Origin: Candidatus Aminicenantota bacterium
Lineage (GTDB): Bacteria > Acidobacteriota > Aminicenantia > S016-38
DNA: 40,557 bases
Direction: 5' to 3'
Assembly: GCA_026987025.1 (NCBI GenBank)
Contig: JALSNJ010000021.1
Span: 1-40,557 of the forward strand
Within the stretch, counting starts at the first letter, position 1. Every line of letters begins with the position of its first letter. Below the pieces are notes generated by a model. That model did no database searches. It saw only the letters and a program-made list of their open reading frames with translations, and had not been told where the DNA came from. Shown one piece after another: positions 14,898 through 22,522 of the stretch. Made by a program: the position numbers and the translations under genes.

Positions 14898-15478
14898 GAT
14901 AGATAAAGTTTAATGCCTCCGAAAACTTCTAAAACCAGGTTTATTACCAGGGTGAGGATGAAACCGAGGAGGAAAAAGGCGAAGAAGGAAACCACCCCCG
15001 TCATGAGAGAGTATATAAATGCTTTCCACAGGGTTCCCATGCCCGGGAAATTAAGCCCCGCCGATGCCAGAAGCTGCGGCACCAGAGCTTCAGCGAAGGC
15101 TCCTATGACCACCCCTAAGAGTATCCCGAAACCTCCGAAGAAAAGGGCTACCGACAGGGGAGAAAATCCCCTTAAAACATATTCCCTCTCCACCCCTTCA
15201 AGCTCCGAAGAGGAGGCAGGGGCCTCTTCCTCCTCTTCCTCCTGGAAAATGTTCTGTAAGGGGAGGGTTTCCTCCTTGGGGGGGGCCTTTGGTTTCCAGC
15301 CTTCCGGGGTTTTTACATACCACTTTCCTGTTTTTACCCCTATCATCCAGATATTCCCTTCCTTATCCCTTACCATAAGTTCCTTCACCCGGGCCTTGAA
15401 CTCCTCAAAACTGATTTCCCCGTCCTTGAATTTTGCCTTGATTTTTTTAAAGGCATCCTCAGCTTCTTTAAAGTTCAT
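14894..15478 (-). CDS. Membrane protein with N-terminal SHOCT-like/packing domain and acidic linker
   Basis: This 194-residue protein begins with a helical hairpin (NFKEAEDAFKKIKAKFKDGE, then ISFEEFKARVKELM), like the short domains that precede a WxxG-type strand motif. Next is DKEGNIWMIGVKTGKWYV, where the residues look like a small W-rich binding module. A Pro/Lys patch and a Glu-rich linker (QEEEEEEAPASSS, about 79-91) follow. Two hydrophobic regions (about 107-130 and 150-188) make two to three membrane helices with many glycines. It is probably an integral membrane protein with a cytosolic N-terminal domain; function unknown. The ATG has a TAAAAT box ending 6 nt upstream. The intervening AGGAGT is too close to be a normal Shine-Dalgarno. 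Confidence 0.82.
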   Translation of the reverse strand: MNFKEAEDAFKKIKAKFKDGEISFEEFKARVKELMVRDKEGNIWMIGVKTGKWYVKTPEGWKPKAPPKEETLPLQNIFQEEEEEEAPASSSELEGVEREYVLRGFSPLSVALFFGGFGILLGVVIGAFAEALVPQLLASAGLNFPGMGTLWKAFIYSLMTGVVSFFAFFLLGFILTLVINLVLEVFGGIKLYLS

Positions 15479-15484
15479 ACTCCT

Positions 15485-15513
15485 ATTTTACACCCAAAGC
15501 CACTGATGCTAAA
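15485..15513 (-). promoter_or_regulatory. Leaderless-type promoter of the 194-residue membrane protein
   Basis: Minus strand: weak TTTAGC (15508-15513), a 17-bp spacer and TAAAAT (15485-15490), 6 nt before the ATG. It overlaps base for base with the divergent promoter of the metal-dependent hydrolase. Confidence 0.55.
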
Positions 15514-15515
15514 AT
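15487..15515 (+). promoter_or_regulatory. Promoter of the UPF0173 hydrolase operon
   Basis: TTTACA (15487-15492), a 17-bp spacer and TAAAAT (15510-15515) preceded by TGC (extended -10). A leader of roughly 18-20 nt with AAGGAGGTG then precedes the ATG at 15540. Confidence 0.75.
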
Positions 15516-15539
15516 TGTTTTTGAAAAAGGAGGTGAGCG

Positions 15540-16193
15540 ATGAAGTTAACCTGGCTTGGTCACGCTTCTGTTTTGATTGAAGGCTCTGTAAATATAATCG
15601 TTGACCCCTTCCTGGAGCAGAATCCCGCGGCGGCCAAAAAGGTTTCGGAAATTCCGAAGGTGGATGTGGTGGCGGTGACCCACGACCACGAAGACCACAT
15701 AAGCGATGCCTTTACCCTGGCTAAAAGGGACAATGCGGTAGTGGTGGCCATGCATGAGATAGCGGTCAAGGCCATGGAAGAGGGCCTTTCCGCCGAGGGG
15801 ATGAACATAGGCGGAAGCATTGAGGTGAAGGGGGCCAAGTTCACCATGGTCCTGGCGGTTCACTCCAGCTACAGGGGCCACCCCTGCGGTTATGTGATCA
15901 CCCTGGACGGCAAGAGAATATATCATGCTGGAGACACCGGTCTCACCAGGGACATGGAGATAATCGGGGAACTCTATCCTCCCGATGTCAGCTTCCTTCC
16001 CATAGGTAGCCGTTATACCATGGATGTGGTTCAGGCCGCTAAGGCAGTGGAATACACCAGGACGAAGGTGGCGGTGCCCATCCACTACAATACATGGCCT
16101 CCCATCCAGGCCGACCCGGAGGAGTTCAAGAGGCTGGTAGGAGACAGGGCCAGGGTGGTGATTCTGAAGCCGGGCGAGAGCCTGGAGCTTTAA
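15540..16193 (+). CDS. UPF0173 family metal-dependent hydrolase (MBL fold)
   Basis: A 217-residue metallo-beta-lactamase-fold protein. The first strands are LTWLGHASVLIEG, with the family-typical GHAS. The metal motif is THDHEDH (about 49-55). Further ligands sit in LAVHSSYRG, YHAGDTGLT and the C-terminal IHYNTWPPI. These match the UPF0173/YtkL-type group, about 220-230 residues, whose physiological substrates are mostly unknown. A strong AAGGAGGTG supports the start. Its stop overlaps the next gene's ATG (TAATG), starting a compact three-gene run with the NYN and DUF2520 proteins. Confidence 0.92.
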   Translation: MKLTWLGHASVLIEGSVNIIVDPFLEQNPAAAKKVSEIPKVDVVAVTHDHEDHISDAFTLAKRDNAVVVAMHEIAVKAMEEGLSAEGMNIGGSIEVKGAKFTMVLAVHSSYRGHPCGYVITLDGKRIYHAGDTGLTRDMEIIGELYPPDVSFLPIGSRYTMDVVQAAKAVEYTRTKVAVPIHYNTWPPIQADPEEFKRLVGDRARVVILKPGESLEL

Positions 16194-16642
16194 TGCCCTA
16201 CCTTATAGACGGAAATAATCTCATAGGCGCCTATCCTTTTCTTGAGCAGGGTACGCTGCAGAGCAGGGAGTTTATAATAAGGAGGCTTTTAAATTTTCAC
16301 CGTTTAACGGGCAAAAGAATAATCCTCGTGTTTGATGGAGCTCCCCATGCCTCTTCTCACCGTTGGGAGATTTCCCCCCGCAATTTTACAATCCTTTTCC
16401 CGTCCTTTGGAGAGAGTGCCGACGATGTTATAAAGAGGAATTTGAGGCCCGGGGTTGTTCTGGTGTCCTCGGACCGGGAGCTGGTGGAGGAAGCCCGTAA
16501 AAGGAAGCTCCGCCGGATAGGGGTCAGGGACTTCGCCAGGATTCTGGAGAAATTTCAGAGGCAGCACAGAGAAAAGCCGGAATGGAAGCCCACCCCCCAG
16601 GAGATAGAGGCCTGGCTTAAGATATTCGGCGAGAAGTCCTGA
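16193..16642 (+). CDS. NYN-domain (YacP-like) ribonuclease
   Basis: A 149-residue PIN-like NYN domain protein. It has the leading YLIDGNNLIGA (first acidic residue), RIILVFDGAPH, the central SADDVIKRNL and VVLVSSDRELVEEARKRKLR, which together supply the acidic metal-binding cluster. YacP relatives such as Rae1 cleave mRNA on the ribosome, and others process rRNA; this one's target is not evident. The start is the ATG in TAATG, overlapping the hydrolase stop. The open frame extends further upstream, but that part is antisense-like repeats inside the hydrolase gene. Confidence 0.88.
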   Translation: MPYLIDGNNLIGAYPFLEQGTLQSREFIIRRLLNFHRLTGKRIILVFDGAPHASSHRWEISPRNFTILFPSFGESADDVIKRNLRPGVVLVSSDRELVEEARKRKLRRIGVRDFARILEKFQRQHREKPEWKPTPQEIEAWLKIFGEKS

Positions 16643-16643
16643 A

Positions 16644-17411
16644 GTGAGGGTAGCCATCGTTGGATTGGGCAGGGTAGGGAAGTCCATGGCCCTTTACCTT
16701 TCCAGAAGGGGCGAGGAGTTCCTGGGGGGGTACTGCTCCAGGGAAGAAAGCACCCGAAGAGCCCTTGAAATCATTGGAGGCGGTAGGGCCCTTTCCCGGA
16801 AGGAAATTGCCAGGGCAGAGCTTGTGTTGATATCCACCCCTGATTCCGAGGTGGAAAGGGAAGCGGGGAGGATAGCGGAAGAGAACCCAGTTCTTGAAGG
16901 GAAAACCTTTCTCCACCTGAGCGGTTCCCTGCCCATGGATGTGCTGGAACCCCTCCGGACCAGGGGAGCGGAGGTGGGGGTTCTGCATCCCCTTTTCCCC
17001 TTTTTTGACTTGGAGTTTTCCCTGAAGAACCTTGAGGGTTCCTACGCAGGGGTGGAGGGAGGGGAGTTTGTAAAGGAGATTGCCAGAAGATGGGGTTTTT
17101 CCCCCTTTCCCCTGCCTTCCTTCAGGGTTCTTTATCACGCTGGAGCAGTCCTTTCCGCCGGGCTTTTAGCCGGCTATATTTCCTATCCTTTGAAGATAGC
17201 CCAGGAGCTGGGGATACCACCGGAAGCCTATCTCCGCCTGGCCTCCCTTGTTCTGAAGGCCGTGGGGGAAAAGGGGCTTTCTGCGGCGGTCACCGGTCCA
17301 TGGAGCCGGGGGGACTTCGCCACGGTGGAAAGGCACCTCTCCGCCATAAGGGAAGAGAGGAAAATTTACGAGCTTCTCCTTTCCAGGCTTCAGGAGATAC
17401 TTTCCGGATGA
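16644..17411 (+). CDS. Rossmann-fold DUF2520 protein
   Basis: A 255-residue protein with an N-terminal NAD(P)-type Rossmann domain (VAIVGLGRVGKSMA, then VLISTPDSEVE and FLHLSGSLPMDVL). The C-terminal all-helical DUF2520 domain includes HPLFPF and YHAGAVLSAGLLAGYI. The architecture resembles ketopantoate- or prephenate-dehydrogenase-like reductases, but no substrate is known. The start is GTG one base after the NYN gene's stop, with no spacer of its own, so it is probably translated by coupling. DUF2520 genes frequently sit near pantothenate synthesis genes; none are adjacent in this window. Confidence 0.9.
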   Translation: MRVAIVGLGRVGKSMALYLSRRGEEFLGGYCSREESTRRALEIIGGGRALSRKEIARAELVLISTPDSEVEREAGRIAEENPVLEGKTFLHLSGSLPMDVLEPLRTRGAEVGVLHPLFPFFDLEFSLKNLEGSYAGVEGGEFVKEIARRWGFSPFPLPSFRVLYHAGAVLSAGLLAGYISYPLKIAQELGIPPEAYLRLASLVLKAVGEKGLSAAVTGPWSRGDFATVERHLSAIREERKIYELLLSRLQEILSG

Positions 17412-17430
17412 CTTTGAAAGGACATTGGGT

Positions 17431-17436
17431 TAAAAT
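17431..17436 (+). promoter_or_regulatory. -10 box of the mechanosensitive channel operon (leaderless type)
   Basis: TAAAAT ends 6 nt before the GTG at 17443. No good -35 is found at 16-19 bp (TTGAAA at 17414-17419 is only 11 bp away). There is no Shine-Dalgarno between the box and the start. Confidence 0.5.
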
Positions 17437-17442
17437 TTCCCT

Positions 17443-18345
17443 GTGGAAGTTCTGAAAAAAATCCTTCCTGAGGGCTTGATTTCGTCCTCTCATTTTTTTC
17501 ACAAAGCCCTTCTTTCCGCAGCCCTGGTTCTCCTTTTCGTCTTAATACACCGACTGGTCATTTTCTTAGTGGCCAGAAGCGAGGCTGAGCCCATTTCAAA
17601 GTACAGGGCCAGGAAATTTTCGGCCTATCTCCTTACCTTCACCGCCGTGGTCCTTATATTTCTCATCTGGTCCACCTCCACGGCCCAGTTCGTCACCGTG
17701 GTGGGGCTTGCCTCCGCGGGCCTGGCTGTGGCCATGAAGGACATGATAGTGGACCTCATGGGCTGGTTGTTCATAATGATAAGGAGACCCTTCTCCCTGG
17801 GGGACAGGATAGAGGTCCAGGGGGTTAAAGGAGATGTGGTGGACCTTCGTAGTTTTCAGTTTTCTCTGCTGGAGGTGGGTAATTGGGTGGAGGCGGACCA
17901 GTCCACCGGAAGGATAGTGCATGTGCCCAACAGGTATGTTTTCATCTACCACATAACCAATTACAACAACGGTTTCGGGTTCATCTGGAACGAGATTCCG
18001 GTTCTCATAACCTTTGAGAGCAACTGGAGGAAGGCAAAGAGGATCCTGGAGGACATAGCCCAACAGGTTTCCCTGCACTTTACCGAAGAGGCCAGGGAGG
18101 CCCTGAGGCGGAAAATGGCCAAGTTTATGATCTTCTACAGACACCTTAGCCCCAAGGTTTACACCTCGGTTCAGGAAAGCGGCGTCCTTCTGACCATAAG
18201 ATATCTTTGCAAACCCAGAAATCGCCGGGGGACCGAGGAGCAGATATGGGAAATGGTTCTGGAGGCCTTTGAAAGGGAACCGGACATAGATCTGGCCTAT
18301 CCCACCTACCGAATTTATCAGCCGGAGAGCAAGAGTGAAGGATGA
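17443..18345 (+). CDS. MscS-family mechanosensitive ion channel
   Basis: This 300-residue protein has two N-terminal membrane helices (about 27-47 and 60-79). They are followed by the pore-lining helix (VGLASAGLAVAMKDMIVDLMGW, about 88-109). The beta domain (PFSLGDRIEVQGVKGDVVDL) and an alpha/beta cytoplasmic vestibule follow. The glycine/alanine pattern of the pore helix is the MscS signature. Role: release of osmolytes on hypo-osmotic shock. The GTG start coincides with a leaderless promoter. The GAF-phosphatase gene starts inside its last codons (11-nt overlap), which is an unusual pairing. Confidence 0.9.
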   Translation: MEVLKKILPEGLISSSHFFHKALLSAALVLLFVLIHRLVIFLVARSEAEPISKYRARKFSAYLLTFTAVVLIFLIWSTSTAQFVTVVGLASAGLAVAMKDMIVDLMGWLFIMIRRPFSLGDRIEVQGVKGDVVDLRSFQFSLLEVGNWVEADQSTGRIVHVPNRYVFIYHITNYNNGFGFIWNEIPVLITFESNWRKAKRILEDIAQQVSLHFTEEAREALRRKMAKFMIFYRHLSPKVYTSVQESGVLLTIRYLCKPRNRRGTEEQIWEMVLEAFEREPDIDLAYPTYRIYQPESKSEG

Positions 18346-19759
18346 ATTTTCCTCAATAATAAACTCCCTTTTCCCCGGTCCCTGGGGACTTAAAAGGGAG
18401 GACCAATTCGTTCTGGGGGAGCTGAGGAGGGGAAGGAAGCTGAGGGTTGGGGAGTATATTTTTATTTATCGGGGAAGGGTGGAGGAGGAGGTTTTGAAGA
18501 GGGTGAGGTCTGTATTGCAGGCTTATTCCGCCTGCGAGGAACACCAGAGAAATTCCGTGGCATTAGCCAAAATAACCGATGTGGTGGTAAAGCTTTCCTC
18601 CTCCGTGGGGTGGAAGGAAACCCTGAAGGTTCTTTTAAGAACCATAAAAGCGCTGATTTCAGGCAAGTTCTTCTCCATATTTCTGGTCAACAGAAGGGAG
18701 GGAACCATATATTCCATCCTTTCCATAGGATACGAAAGGAAGGAAAGGGAGCTCCTTCACCTGAAGCTGGGGAAGGGATTGGTGGGCTGGGTAATTGACC
18801 ACGGAAAGCCCCTTAACATAAAGGATGTGAGGAAGGAACCCAGATACTTTGAGATTAAAAAGGAAACCCGTTCGGAGCTGGTGGTTCCCATCAGGGTGGG
18901 AAAGAGGATAATAGGTGCCATAAATGTGGAGGACACGAGGGTTGGTACCTACACCGAAAGGGAGGAAAGGCTTCTGGAGGCCTTCGCTTCCATAGCAGGG
19001 GTTGTAATAGAAAGGGCCAGGCTTTACAGAAGCCTTCTGGAGCACAAGCTGACCCTGAAGGAATTGGAGGTGGCCAGGAGGATTCAGAGTCATTTTCTTC
19101 CCAAGAAAATGCCGAGGTTTAAAGGGTTCAGGCTTTACGGAAGGACCATACCGGCCAGGGTGGTGGGAGGGGATTACTTTAATTTCTTCAGGAGGGGAAG
19201 GGATGAGGTTCTTTTCGTCCTGGCCGATGTTTCCGGCAAGGGAATTCCCGCCGCCCTTCTTACCTCTTTCCTTCATTCCGCCATGGTTATATTCAGGAAG
19301 GAACCCCTCCTGGAGCTTGCCTCCAGGCTGAACCACCTCATCTATTCTCAAACCGAGGCCAATCAATTTGTAACGGGAATAGTTGGGGAGATTTTGAGGG
19401 AAGGTAGGGTAAGGTATGTGAACTTCGGCCACAATTATCCTGTGCTTATTGGCCGGGGAAGGGCCGAGCTGGTGGAGGGAAGCGACCTGGTGCTGGGTAT
19501 AAAACCTGACTACGAATACACCCTCCGGGAGGTGGAGCTTCCACCGGGCTCAGCCCTTTATTTATACACCGATGGGGCCGTGGAGGAGAGCTGCGGCAGG
19601 GAAGAATTCGGTATAGAAAGGCTGAGGGAAATTCTCTTAGGGAACTGGGAGGAGCCGGCTAAGGCCATGAGGGTGCTTTTGAACGAAATGAACCGCAGGT
19701 GCGGAAGGGAAAGGGACGACGATATAACCCTCCTGGGGGTGGTTCATGCTGGGGATTGA
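18335..19759 (+). CDS. GAF-domain SpoIIE/RsbU-type PP2C phosphatase
   Basis: A 474-residue cytosolic regulator. After an uncharacterised ~80-residue N-terminus comes a GAF domain (about 90-230, including KFFSIFLVNRREG, GKGLVGWVIDHGKPL and SELVVPIRVGKRIIGAINVE). A linker helix (VARRIQSHFLPKKMP) leads to the PP2C/SpoIIE domain (about 255-470). Its metal-binding Asp motifs are intact: RVVGGDYFNFF, LADVSGKGIPAAL, LYLYTDGAVEE and RDDDITLL. Relatives dephosphorylate anti-anti-sigma (STAS) proteins, but no STAS or RsbW-type gene lies in the window. The GTG start overlaps MscS, and its own end overlaps the NamZ-like gene by 14 nt. Confidence 0.93.
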   Translation: MKDEFSSIINSLFPGPWGLKREDQFVLGELRRGRKLRVGEYIFIYRGRVEEEVLKRVRSVLQAYSACEEHQRNSVALAKITDVVVKLSSSVGWKETLKVLLRTIKALISGKFFSIFLVNRREGTIYSILSIGYERKERELLHLKLGKGLVGWVIDHGKPLNIKDVRKEPRYFEIKKETRSELVVPIRVGKRIIGAINVEDTRVGTYTEREERLLEAFASIAGVVIERARLYRSLLEHKLTLKELEVARRIQSHFLPKKMPRFKGFRLYGRTIPARVVGGDYFNFFRRGRDEVLFVLADVSGKGIPAALLTSFLHSAMVIFRKEPLLELASRLNHLIYSQTEANQFVTGIVGEILREGRVRYVNFGHNYPVLIGRGRAELVEGSDLVLGIKPDYEYTLREVELPPGSALYLYTDGAVEESCGREEFGIERLREILLGNWEEPAKAMRVLLNEMNRRCGRERDDDITLLGVVHAGD

Positions 19760-20870
19760 CGCTTTCCTGAGCCAGAGCCACAGATTCCTGGGGCTCTCCT
19801 TTGCCCTTTTTTCCAATCAGGTATCCTTCACCTCGGAGCTGATTCCCTCGGAGCTGGCCCTGGGCGAAAGAGTAAACCTTGTGGGGATAATATCCCCGCA
19901 GCACGGATTTTACCACGAGGCCCAGGCGAACATGAGGGAAACCGAACCCTCGGTCCATCCCCTCCTTAAGGTGCCCATTCATCCCTTCTACTCCGCCGCC
20001 CCCCAGCTTCCTCCCTTTCTGGACGATTTTGATGTTGTGCTGGTGGACATTCAGGATGTGGGAGTGAGGGTTTATACCTACATCTGGTCTTTGCTTCAAC
20101 TGATGAAGGCCCTGGACGGGAAGGGAAAGGTTGTTTTTGTCCTGGACAGGCCCAATCCCTTAGGTGGGGAGCTTATGGAGGGGCGGCCCTTAGAGCCGGA
20201 ATACACTTCCATGGTGGGCATGATGTCCATCCCCATGATTCACGGGATGACGGTGGGGGAACTTGCCCTCATGTTTCTTCAAAAGTTTGGGCTCAACCTT
20301 GAGGTTGAGGTATTTAAAGCGGAATGGAAAAGGAAATTAAAATTTCCTCAGCTGGGTCTTCCCTGGAGGAACCCTTCCCCCAACCTTCCCACCTACGCCT
20401 CGGCCCTGGTTTACGGCGGAACGGTTCTGCTGGAGGGGACGAACATTTCAGAGGGAAGGGGAACCACCAGACCCTTCCAGTACATGGGAGCCCCCTTCAT
20501 AGACCCCTACCGTCTCTGGAGGGAGGTTCAATCCATTGAGGGGGCCAGGTTTTTCCCCGTGGGCTTCAAACCCACCTTTGATAAATATCAGGGCCAACTC
20601 TGCTTCGGATTGGAGATTCTTCCTGAGCCAGGTATAAGACCCTTCCGCCTGGGACTTTTGCTCTTGAAGAAGGTATTTTCCCTGTGGTCTGAGGCAAAAT
20701 TTCTGCCTCCTCCCTACGAATACGAATGGGAAAAGCTTCCCGTGGACATAATCACCGGCAGTCCCCTTTACAGGGAGTGGATATTGGAGGGAGAGGAGGG
20801 GGAACTGGAAGACCTCCTTTCCCCGGAGCCCTTTCCCCAGGAAAGGCTCCCTTTTCTTCTATACGAGTAG
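19746..20870 (+). CDS. namZ: DUF1343 / NamZ-like exo-beta-N-acetylmuramidase (GH171)
   Basis: A 374-residue protein covering the whole DUF1343 domain: LSFALFSNQVSF, VGIISPQHGFYHEAQANMRE (about 42-61), VVLVDIQDVGVRVYTYIW, VFVLDRPNPLGG and LLEGTNISEGRGTTRPF. Characterised NamZ enzymes remove terminal MurNAc from the non-reducing end of peptidoglycan fragments. Here the usual EHGF motif reads QHGF, seen in a subclass. No signal peptide is present, so the enzyme may work on imported muropeptides in cell-wall recycling (inference). It is followed by an NlpC/P60 lipoprotein. The start overlaps the phosphatase gene. Confidence 0.88.
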   Translation: MLGIDAFLSQSHRFLGLSFALFSNQVSFTSELIPSELALGERVNLVGIISPQHGFYHEAQANMRETEPSVHPLLKVPIHPFYSAAPQLPPFLDDFDVVLVDIQDVGVRVYTYIWSLLQLMKALDGKGKVVFVLDRPNPLGGELMEGRPLEPEYTSMVGMMSIPMIHGMTVGELALMFLQKFGLNLEVEVFKAEWKRKLKFPQLGLPWRNPSPNLPTYASALVYGGTVLLEGTNISEGRGTTRPFQYMGAPFIDPYRLWREVQSIEGARFFPVGFKPTFDKYQGQLCFGLEILPEPGIRPFRLGLLLLKKVFSLWSEAKFLPPPYEYEWEKLPVDIITGSPLYREWILEGEEGELEDLLSPEPFPQERLPFLLYE

Positions 20871-20876
20871 GGTCCT

Positions 20877-20906
20877 TTTGAGGGGAATTGAAATTTTTGT
20901 TATAAT
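20877..20906 (+). promoter_or_regulatory. Promoter of the NlpC-SLOG-SmsC-SmsB-HemW operon (leaderless type)
   Basis: TTTGAG (20877-20882), an 18-bp spacer and consensus TATAAT (20901-20906), then 8 nt (ATTTTCCT) to the ATG at 20915. No Shine-Dalgarno is present. Confidence 0.7.
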
Positions 20907-20914
20907 ATTTTCCT

Positions 20915-21334
20915 ATGAAAAAGATAGGAATTGTTTCTGTACTCTTTATACTCGCCGGATGCTGGGTGAGGGAGCTCCCAAGAAACCAGATAGTGGAGCG
21001 GGCCCTGTCCCTGGTGGGAAGCCCCTACAAATACGGAGGGGCTTCTCCTGAGGAGGGCTTTGACTGTTCCGGACTGGTTTACTATGTTTATAGGAAAAGC
21101 GGAATAGAGGTTCCCAGAACTGCGAAGGAGCAGTTCCGCCGGGGAAGGAAGCTCCGTCTATCCAGCATAAGGCCGGGGGACCTGCTGTTCTTCCGGTTTC
21201 GCCGGGGCCTCCATGTGGGGATCTTCGTGGGAAGAGGATACATGGTCCACGCCTCCCCGCAAAGGGGGGTGGTAAAGGAAAGGCTGGTAAAATACTGGAG
21301 AAAACACTTTTTGAAGGGGGTTGGTTACCTATGA
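20915..21334 (+). CDS. NlpC/P60 family peptidoglycan endopeptidase, lipoprotein
   Basis: A 139-residue C40 peptidase with a lipoprotein signal peptide (lipobox LAGC, C16 lipidated). The catalytic triad is in place: C51 in FDCSGL, H100 in HVGIFVG and H112 in MVHAS. VGSPYKYGG precedes the nucleophile, as is normal for the family. It cleaves peptide stems (usually D-Glu-to-diaminopimelate links) and should be membrane-anchored in the envelope. It consists of a single catalytic domain with no SH3 or LysM module. The stop overlaps the next gene's start (ATGA). Together with the NamZ-like gene just upstream it suggests peptidoglycan turnover. Confidence 0.94.
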   Translation: MKKIGIVSVLFILAGCWVRELPRNQIVERALSLVGSPYKYGGASPEEGFDCSGLVYYVYRKSGIEVPRTAKEQFRRGRKLRLSSIRPGDLLFFRFRRGLHVGIFVGRGYMVHASPQRGVVKERLVKYWRKHFLKGVGYL

Positions 21335-21798
21335 GGGATAAAATTAGAATAGGGGTTATCGGAGGCTCCTCCCCTCCTTCCGAGGCCCTGGAACAGGCCT
21401 TTCAGGTGGGAAGGCTCATCGCCAGGGCTGGGGCCGTTCTTGTGTGCGGTGGACTGGGTGGGGTGATGGAGGCGGCCTCCAGGGGAGCCAAGGAAGAAGG
21501 CGGGACGGTTATAGGAATATTGCCCGGCCAGGATTTTCAGGCGGCCAATCCCTATGTGGACATACCCATAGCCACCGCCATAGGTTATCTGAGGAACGCC
21601 CTGGTGGTCCTCAATTCCCATGTGCTCATAGCGGTAGACGGAAGCTATGGCACCCTCACCGAGATCTCCTATGGGTTAATTTACGGACGAAAGGTCTTCG
21701 GCATAGGAACCTGGGAGATTCCGGGGGTTATTTCCACATCCGGGCCGCAGCAGGCCGTAGAACTGGCCTTAAAGGAGGCGAAAAATGCTTATAGTTGA
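21331..21798 (+). CDS. SLOG/TIGR00725-type nucleotide-binding protein (LOG-like)
   Basis: This 155-residue Rossmann-type protein belongs to the SLOG superfamily. Motifs are IGVIGGSSPP, VLVCGGLGGVMEAASRGAKE (about 36-55) and a degenerate VDGSYGTLTEI in place of the PGGxGTxxE of LOG phosphoribohydrolases. Some relatives cleave nucleoside monophosphates and others bind molybdenum cofactor or nucleotides, so the activity is uncertain. It is coupled to the NlpC gene (ATGA overlap) and to smsC (14-nt overlap). Confidence 0.88.
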   Translation: MRDKIRIGVIGGSSPPSEALEQAFQVGRLIARAGAVLVCGGLGGVMEAASRGAKEEGGTVIGILPGQDFQAANPYVDIPIATAIGYLRNALVVLNSHVLIAVDGSYGTLTEISYGLIYGRKVFGIGTWEIPGVISTSGPQQAVELALKEAKNAYS

Positions 21799-22522
21799 GA
21801 ACCTCTGGGTGGAGGTTGAAGGAGAAAAGGTCCTTAAGGGAATAAACTTAAGGATAAAGAGCGGGGAGACCCATGTGCTTTTCGGACCTAATGGGGCTGG
21901 AAAGTCCAGCCTCTTCTTCGCCATAATGGGTTTCTCCAAATACAGGGTGGTGGAGGGAAGGATAATCTTTAAGGAAAGGGATATAACCTACCTTCCTCCC
22001 CACGAAAGGGCCCGCCTTGGTCTGGGGATCTCCTTTCAAAGGCCACCGTCCCTGAGGGGTATAAAACTTTATCAAATTGGAAAGCTCATGGGAAGAGAGG
22101 ACAGGAAAATCCAGGAATATGCTAAGCTTCTTTCCCTCAACGGCCTTTTGTACAGGGATGTTAACCTGGGCTTTTCCGGGGGGGAGATGAAGAGGTCCGA
22201 AATTTTTCAACTCCTTCTTCAGGGGCCGGACTTGGCTTTGATAGATGAGCCGGAATCCGGGGTGGATGTTGTGAACATAGACCTCATCGCTGAAGCCATA
22301 AAAAGGCTCCTTCAAAAGGACCGTCCCATTCTGGAAAGGAAGAGGAGCGGAATAATCATAACCCATACGGGCTTTATTCTGGAGAAGGTTAAGGCGGACC
22401 GGGGCCATCTTTTAATGGATGGGAAGATAGTTTGTTCAGGAAACCCCGAGGAGATGTTCAACGAAATAAAACTTAAGGGCTATAAGGAGTGTGTAAAATG
22501 CTGGAAAAAGACATTATCCTGA
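21785..22522 (+). CDS. sufC: SufC-like ABC ATPase of a minimal SUF (SmsCB) Fe-S assembly system
   Basis: A 245-residue ABC ATPase without membrane segments. Walker A is GPNGAGKSS (34-42), the Q-loop is ISFQRPPSL, the signature is FSGGE (130-134), and Walker B is DLALIDE (149-155) followed by PESGVDV, the SufC-type extension. An H-loop follows in IIITHTG. SufC drives conformational changes in the SufB/D scaffold for Fe-S cluster assembly. AAAGGAGG upstream supports the ATG. It overlaps the downstream sufB-like gene by 25 nt. Only one SufB/D paralogue, with no SufS, SufE or SufU, is adjacent, matching the two-gene SMS type of anaerobes and archaea. Confidence 0.93.
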   Translation: MLIVENLWVEVEGEKVLKGINLRIKSGETHVLFGPNGAGKSSLFFAIMGFSKYRVVEGRIIFKERDITYLPPHERARLGLGISFQRPPSLRGIKLYQIGKLMGREDRKIQEYAKLLSLNGLLYRDVNLGFSGGEMKRSEIFQLLLQGPDLALIDEPESGVDVVNIDLIAEAIKRLLQKDRPILERKRSGIIITHTGFILEKVKADRGHLLMDGKIVCSGNPEEMFNEIKLKGYKECVKCWKKTLS

